Source: Isoperla grammatica (taxonomy: Eukaryota > Arthropoda > Insecta > Plecoptera > Perlodidae). Taken from it: DNA of 64,000 nt. Within the stretch, counting starts at the first letter, position 1; the number at the start of each line of letters is the position of its first letter. Shown here piece by piece: positions 56,635-64,000 of the stretch. The position numbers and the translations under genes were made by a program. The stretch lies in assembly GCA_945910005.1 (NCBI GenBank), contig OX246744.1, positions 39,480,274-39,544,273 of the forward strand, read 5' to 3'. The notes under the pieces are model-generated. The model did not search any database, was not told where the DNA came from, and saw only the letters and a program-made list of their open reading frames with translations.

Positions 56635-57702
56635 CTCAATTCAAAATTACATGATTTATAAAAAAAAAACTTATTAAATTAACAAATTCAAAAATTGGTA
56701 CCCAGTCCAGTATTGAATCCAAGATCTAAGTAGGCCTATTCTAACTTGGTGGTGGAAAATTTACTGTCACTCGGAAAAAACATTTAATATTTACAAACAG
56801 ATTTTTTTAAAAGCTTCTCCCTAAACACATTTAATTCAAACATAAACACTACAAAGTAATAGGTAGCAACATAAACCTACTGATTGCATGTAAATGTATT
56901 AAAGACACCTTGGAGGCTAGTCTAGGATCAGCTACCAAGCCGAGAGCAAACCGCTAAACATGACCGAACAAGTTACAGGAGTTCCCGCTCGCATCCCCCT
57001 CGAAATGGTCCATCCGTACTTAGAGCGGTATAGGGCGTTCCCGTGCTAATTGTTTCTGGTGATTGCGTAGGAACCGTTTGCCCTAGAGAGTTCCCGTTGC
57101 CTCAGTTTTCAAGTGGACAGTGTCCGATTCTACTGCCGTTTTGCACTTTTTGATAATTATTTATAGTTTAGGCCCCATGGCAGGTGATAAAATCTTGCAA
57201 TTATCGAATTTTTTGATACTCTTCTTCATAATATGATTTCAAAACCGTCCACGTTGTCCTAGAAAAAAATTGAATGTTCATCTTAAGACGTACAAATAAA
57301 TTTATTTGAAACGAATTCGATTAATAGTTTTCTAGTAATGAGGGGAAACAAATGACTATGTGTGCGCGCTGCTGATCAGTGTTTGCTCAGACAAGCCACT
57401 TTCACCCCCAACTCCTCCAACTTCCCCTCCGCTGAGAACCACGTGCACGGAACAAAGGAGGATCCATCCCGAGCGGCACAGTAAACTGACAAATTATTGC
57501 TACCCATAAATCTGACAGGTTTGAAGACTTGCCGATAGCTCGCAACTTGTTTTCACAGATTTGAGGGTTCATCTTTCTCGACTCGACGTTCCCGGTTTGC
57601 CCGACAATAATGCAGTTCCTAATTGCGTAGACATTGCGTCCTCATTACGTAGACTTCCTGATTCTGTTAGATTTTGATATTGGGTGGATAGTGGACAAAT
57701 GT
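56635..57702. other. 3' flank of the membrane-protein gene; nothing else recognised
   Basis: Contains ATTAAA near 56671 and AATAAA at 57295 as possible polyadenylation signals. No further gene was found in 56900-57700 despite a GC-richer stretch near 56930-57110. Confidence 0.4.
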
Positions 57703-57815
57703 AATGTTCCCCGGTAGCCCAAGCGGCAACAACAGTCGGAGGTTCTGAGTTCGATCCTAGTCGTGCGAATCTGTCTACAATAATTGCTAAAATTACGATG
57801 ATGGTGATGATGATA
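57703..57815 (+). mobile_element. tRNA-type SINE fragment
   Basis: A-box-like GGTAGCCCAAGCGGC and B-box GAGTTCGATCC lie ~35 bp apart in a tRNA-sized segment, followed by AT-rich sequence and a GATGATGGTGATGATGATAA tail. No full cloverleaf is formed. Confidence 0.5.
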
Positions 57816-57837
57816 AAATACGGAACAGACATCGACG

Positions 57838-60530
57838 CCGCAACAAACAACAACTACGTAACACGTAACAGACAACGACGCCGAAACAAACAACAACTAC
57901 GTAACACGTAACAGACAACGACGCCGCAACATACAATAACTACGTAACACGTAACAGACAACGACGCCGCAACATACAATAACTACGTAACACGTAACAG
58001 ACAACGACGCCGCAACATACAATAACTACGTAACACGTAACAGACAACGACGCCGCAACATACAATAACTACGTTACACGTAACAGACAACGACGCCGCA
58101 ACATACAATAACTACGTAACACGTAACAGACAACGACGCCGCAACATACAATAACTACGTAACACGTAACAGACAACGACGCCGCAACATACAACAACTA
58201 CGTAACACGTAACAGACAACGACGCCGCAACAAACAACAACTACGTAACACGTAACAGACAACGACGCCGCAACATACAATAACTACGTAACACGTAACA
58301 GACAACGACGCCGCAACATACAATAACTACGTAACACGTAACAGACAACGACGCCGCAACAAACAAAAACTACGTTACACGTAACAGACAACGACGTCGC
58401 AACATACAATACGTAACACGTAACAGACATCGACGCCGCAACATACAATAACTACGTAACACGTAACAGACAACGACGCCGCAACAAACAACAACTACGT
58501 AACACGTAACAGACAACGACGCCGCAACATACAACAACTACGTCACACGTAACAGACAACGACGCCGCAACATACAATAACTACGTAACACGTAACAGAC
58601 AACGACGCCGCAACATACAATACGTAACACGTAACAGACATCGACGCCGCAACATACAATAACTACGTTACACGTAACAGACAACGACGTCGCAACATAC
58701 AATACGTAACACGTAACAGACATCGACGCCGCAACATACAATAACTACGTTACACGTAACAGACAACGACGTCGCAACATACAATACGTAACACGTAACA
58801 GACATCGACGCCGCAACAAACAACAACTACGTTACACGTAACAGACAACGACGCCGCAACATACAATACGTAACACGTAACAGACATCGACGCCGCAACA
58901 TACAATAACTACGTAACACGTAACAGACATCGACGTCGCAACATACAACAACTACGTTACACGTAACAGACAACAAAGCCGCAACATACAATACGTAACA
59001 CGTAACAGACATCGACGCCGCAACATACAATAACTACGTAACACGTAACAGACAACAAAGCCGCAACATACAATACGTAACACGTAATAGACATCGACGC
59101 CGCAACATACAACAACTACGTAACACGTAACAGACAACGACGCCGCAAACTACAATACCTACGTAACACGTAACAGACAACAAAGCCGCAACATACAATA
59201 CGTAACACGTAACAGACATCGACGCCGCAACATACAATAACTACGTAACACCTAACAGACATCGACGTCGCAACATACAACAACTACGTTACACGTAACA
59301 GACAACAAAGCCGCAACATACAATACGTAACACGTAACAGACATCGACGCCGCAACATACAATAACTACGTAACACGTAACAGACAACAAAGCCGCAACA
59401 TACAATACGTAACACGTAATAGACATCGACGCCGCAACATACAACAACTACGTAACACGTAACAGACAACGACGCCGCAAACTACAATACCTACGTAACA
59501 CGTAACAGACAACGACGCCGCAAACTACAGTAACTACGTTACACGTAGTGACGTAACAGACATCGACGCCGCAACATACAATAACTACGTAACACGTAAC
59601 AGACAACGACGTCGCAACATACAATACGTAACACGTAACAGACATCGACGCCGCAACATACAATAACTACGTTACACGTAACAGACAACGACGTCGCAAC
59701 ATACAATACGTAACACGTAACAGACATCGACGCCGCAACATACAATAACTACGTTACACGTAACAGACAACGACGTCGCAACATACAATACGTAACACGT
59801 AACAGACATCGACGCCGCAACAAACAACAACTACGTTACACGTAACAGACAACGACGCCGCAACATACAATACGTAACACGTAACAGACATCGACGCCGC
59901 AACATACAATAACTACGTAACACGTAACAGACATCGACGTCGCAACATACAACAACTACGTTACACGTAACAGACAACAAAGCCGCAACATACAATACGT
60001 AACACGTAACAGACATCGACGCCGCAACATACAATAACTACGTAACACGTAACAGACAACAAAGCCGCAACATACAATACGTAACACGTAATAGACATCG
60101 ACGCCGCAACATACAACAACTACGTAACACGTAACAGACAACGACGCCGCAAACTACAATACCTACGTAACACGTAACAGACAACAAAGCCGCAACATAC
60201 AATACGTAACACGTAACAGACATCGACGCCGCAACATACAATAACTACGTAACACCTAACAGACATCGACGTCGCAACATACAACAACTACGTTACACGT
60301 AACAGACAACAAAGCCGCAACATACAATACGTAACACGTAACAGACATCGACGCCGCAACATACAATAACTACGTAACACGTAACAGACAACAAAGCCGC
60401 AACATACAATACGTAACACGTAATAGACATCGACGCCGCAACATACAACAACTACGTAACACGTAACAGACAACGACGCCGCAAACTACAATACCTACGT
60501 AACACGTAACAGACAACAACGCCGCAACAA
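57838..60530. repeat. 43/39-bp satellite, ~63 copies, with ~1-kb higher-order repeat
   Basis: Units contain ACGTAACACGTAACAGAC and GACGCCGCAACATACAA. A 43-bp form has an extra AACT before ACGTAA, and a 39-bp form lacks it. From ~58400 the two forms alternate. A ~1004-bp block recurs: variants at 58827-59520 reappear in the same order at 59831-60524, including the CAACAAAGCCGC and GTAATAGACATC markers. Palindromic TACGTA and ACACGT/ACGTGT-type sites are frequent. Non-coding. Confidence 0.97.
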
Positions 60531-60644
60531 ACAACAAAAACACCTGTAAACAAACCGTGAGACCCGAAAAGAGATAATCTTTCTATCGACGTGAATACTG
60601 CCCCTATTGCGGGTATTATGATTATTGGGGGTGGGTTCTCAGAC

Positions 60645-60800
60645 CGCGATTAGCGATAATGGTGGCCCAGTGTTACTGTTAGCACACGAGGCTCTAATTT
60701 GGGAGGTCGCCGGTTCAATACCCGACTGACTGAAGATTTCGCAGAGGGTTTTCTCAGTCACAATTGGCCAATGTTCGGATTGAGTCATAGTAACTGCCCT
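60645..60800 (+). mobile_element. tRNA-derived SINE
   Basis: A box TGGTGGCCCAGTG and B box GCCGGTTCAATACCC sit in a tRNA-sized region, then AGATTTCGCAGAGGGTTTTC continues into a non-tRNA body. This head-body layout is that of tRNA SINEs. The end and target duplication are unclear. Confidence 0.6.
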
Positions 60801-61640
60801 TAGACATTTCTTCCCCAACAATTCCAAAAATCGCAATACTGAAAAGGAGCATGAACTGGCTGTCCGTGGGCAGGTTTCCTACGAAACAATACTGTTATAT
60901 GATTGATTATATTAGAAGAACTCACTCATTGAACATGCCATTCATTTGCCATGGCTCATAGTATAGAATCGTTGCTGAGGGTTGGAAAACACAGTGCCTC
61001 TCACCATCGTAATCACCGATGGTAGCTGGTCCGTGAGGTCATACGGAACGAATTACGTAACTCTGTCGGGAAAGTGCGCTTCTGAGTTTATATTTTGTGG
61101 ATAAATTATTATGCCCACAATTACCGGTACACAATTACCTGCTCTAACAATATGTAGTGTGACGAAGCTTTCTGGCAAACACTGAGTGGAGACTATAGGT
61201 ACTAAATAATAAATATTGAAGTCGTTCTCCATTTGTGGGGGGGGGGATGTGTTGACGTTCGTTGCATCATTGGATTCAATTAAAAGCATACATATTATTA
61301 GCAGGTACAAACCCAAATTCATGTCACTAGAAGATAGTATTGTATTTTTGTTGCATGGCCTCCTACAAGGTATGTACGTACAGAAAAAATGTATCGTGAT
61401 GATGAGTTTGATGAATGAGATGGAGCCAAAACTATTCGTTTTGACGTCAACTGTATATTGCCAGATTTAGTAGATCTAAGATATCCCGCAACATGAAAAA
61501 TATGAAACCCTCAGTATAAACTAGGTGCTCAATAAATTCTAATTGAAAGCTAATAATTTTGAATAAATAATACATGGAAAGAACCCGAACGACGATACGG
61601 TTGTATAAAAAAACACCTACTTCACCAAAGCCAAGAAATA
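60801..61640. other. No gene recognised
   Basis: Mixed-composition DNA with a G-run at 61238-61247. An 84-codon plus-strand frame at 61216-61470 has no known motif and depends on a non-ATG start or on the G-run, so I do not call it. Confidence 0.4.
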
Positions 61641-61649
61641 GCACTTTCC

Positions 61650-63220
<1,571 letters not shown>

Positions 63221-64000
63221 CGATTTCAAGGAGACGAACTGCAATGTGAAAGCGATAGTCCTACAGACATGTTTGTGTGTATTGGTAAATTTATTTTTAA
63301 TTTAAGAGAATTATTGACCAGACCATGGCACATGTCTAGTTCACTCCACTGAGCAGACATAATGCCTTTCCTAATGAGTAGGGAGAATGTTTTCAACATC
63401 CATCTGTTTTTCACTAAAAAGCGTATCAACATCGAGTATGCCGTCGTTATGAGATTTCGTATAGTTTGAGGATAGTGGCCTATTTATTCTGGTCATAACG
63501 TATGGTGTTTGCACAAAATGTAACTTGTTCATATAACGCAACAGCTATTCTGAATATTTTGTTTTTAGTGTAAGCCAATGCCAGTGAGTTCCTTGTCCGA
63601 ATTGGGAACGTTACTTTGCTGTTTGTAATGCAGGTCTATAGTTCCTTACAAGAGAATTGTATTTACGTATTTTGTTAAGATTATTATTTTACGTACGTGT
63701 TGTTTCTAATGCAACTGTATGTACTATGTAGTTCCGAACAACAGAATTGGGCGCCACAAATTTAGTATTTACATACCTTATTCGAAAAGTTACTTTAATG
63801 TTGGAAATGTAGGTTTACCATAGTTCTGTCCAAGAGCATTGCAAATGAGGAATTACATATTTAGTATTTGAAGTTTCTTGTTCAGATTATTACTTCGCTG
63901 TTCCTTCTAACGCAAGTCTATATTTCGAGTAATTGCTCATTTATTTCTATATTATGTAATGGTATTATATCTAATAATTAAAAAAAATATATTATTATTA
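63221..64000. other. No gene recognised
   Basis: AT-rich DNA. No exon or repeat was identified up to the window edge. Repeated GTTACTT(T/C)GCTGTT and TAGTATTT(A/G) phrases at 63610, 63680, 63790 and 63890 hint at a very degenerate ~100-bp repetition. Confidence 0.35.

Noticed and set aside
57569..57896. Minus-strand frames of 83-94 codons
   Set aside because: They cross the tRNA-type SINE and the first satellite units and match the usual shadow of such elements.
58538..60473. Series of Cys/Val/Leu-rich minus-strand frames of 61-71 codons
   Set aside because: They are translations of the 43/39-bp satellite and recur with its period.

Overview
This window is metazoan, not bacterial. Coding sequence is sparse, split by GT-AG introns, and buried in transposons, satellites and minisatellites. 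The elements present (a Helitron/Helentron, hAT elements, Jockey-like and restriction-endonuclease-type LINEs, a 5S rRNA-headed SINE) and an RCC1-RING-SIAH gene fit an invertebrate. An arthropod is my best guess, held weakly; no species can be named from the sequence.

Layout. 1-1595 has no recognisable gene. 1596-2020 is a SINE whose head is a full-length 5S rRNA-like sequence. 2228-12730 is a broken Helitron/Helentron on the minus strand. Its Pif1-like helicase is recognisable at 11511-11283 (Walker B region), 7700-7277 (C-terminal half) and 2505-2410 (extreme C-terminus). A 3.6 kb TIR element at 7707-11282 splits the first two pieces and itself carries an hAT MITE and an hAT fragment. A 34-bp minisatellite of about 140 copies (2506-7276) has grown inside helicase motif VI. 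14609-15654 is a TA-flanked DNA transposon. 16791-18656 is an intact single-exon gene (minus strand) for an RCC1-RING-SIAH protein. 19440-34553 is a 67-bp satellite interrupted by two unrelated inverted-repeat transposons, each with a target duplication in the same part of the satellite unit. 35089-38659 holds two hAT elements with 8-bp duplications. 39540-44386 is MITEs, a LINE tail, CTAG-rich 125-bp repeats and a 148-bp array.

Two ordinary host genes are inferred from splice signals. On the minus strand, exons at 46283-46080 and 44924-44670 make the end of an unidentified protein; the intron between them opens with about 20 tandem copies of its own 5' splice site. On the plus strand, exons at 48012-48043, 55215-55302 and 56472-56634 join in perfect phase to give a 93-residue single-pass membrane microprotein. 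Its large intron holds a 54-bp hairpin satellite with a Jockey-like LINE in the middle. Just before the last exon, twelve 82-bp repeats each carry a 33-nt copy of the exon start; several have both an AG acceptor and a GTGAGT donor and all keep the reading phase.

56635-64000 contains tRNA-type SINEs, a 43/39-bp satellite with an approximately 1004-bp higher-order duplication, and the 3' end of a LINE with a restriction-like endonuclease and an (AAT)n tail. A recurring theme is that three minisatellites were born at functional coding junctions: helicase motif VI, a 5' splice site and a 3' splice site.
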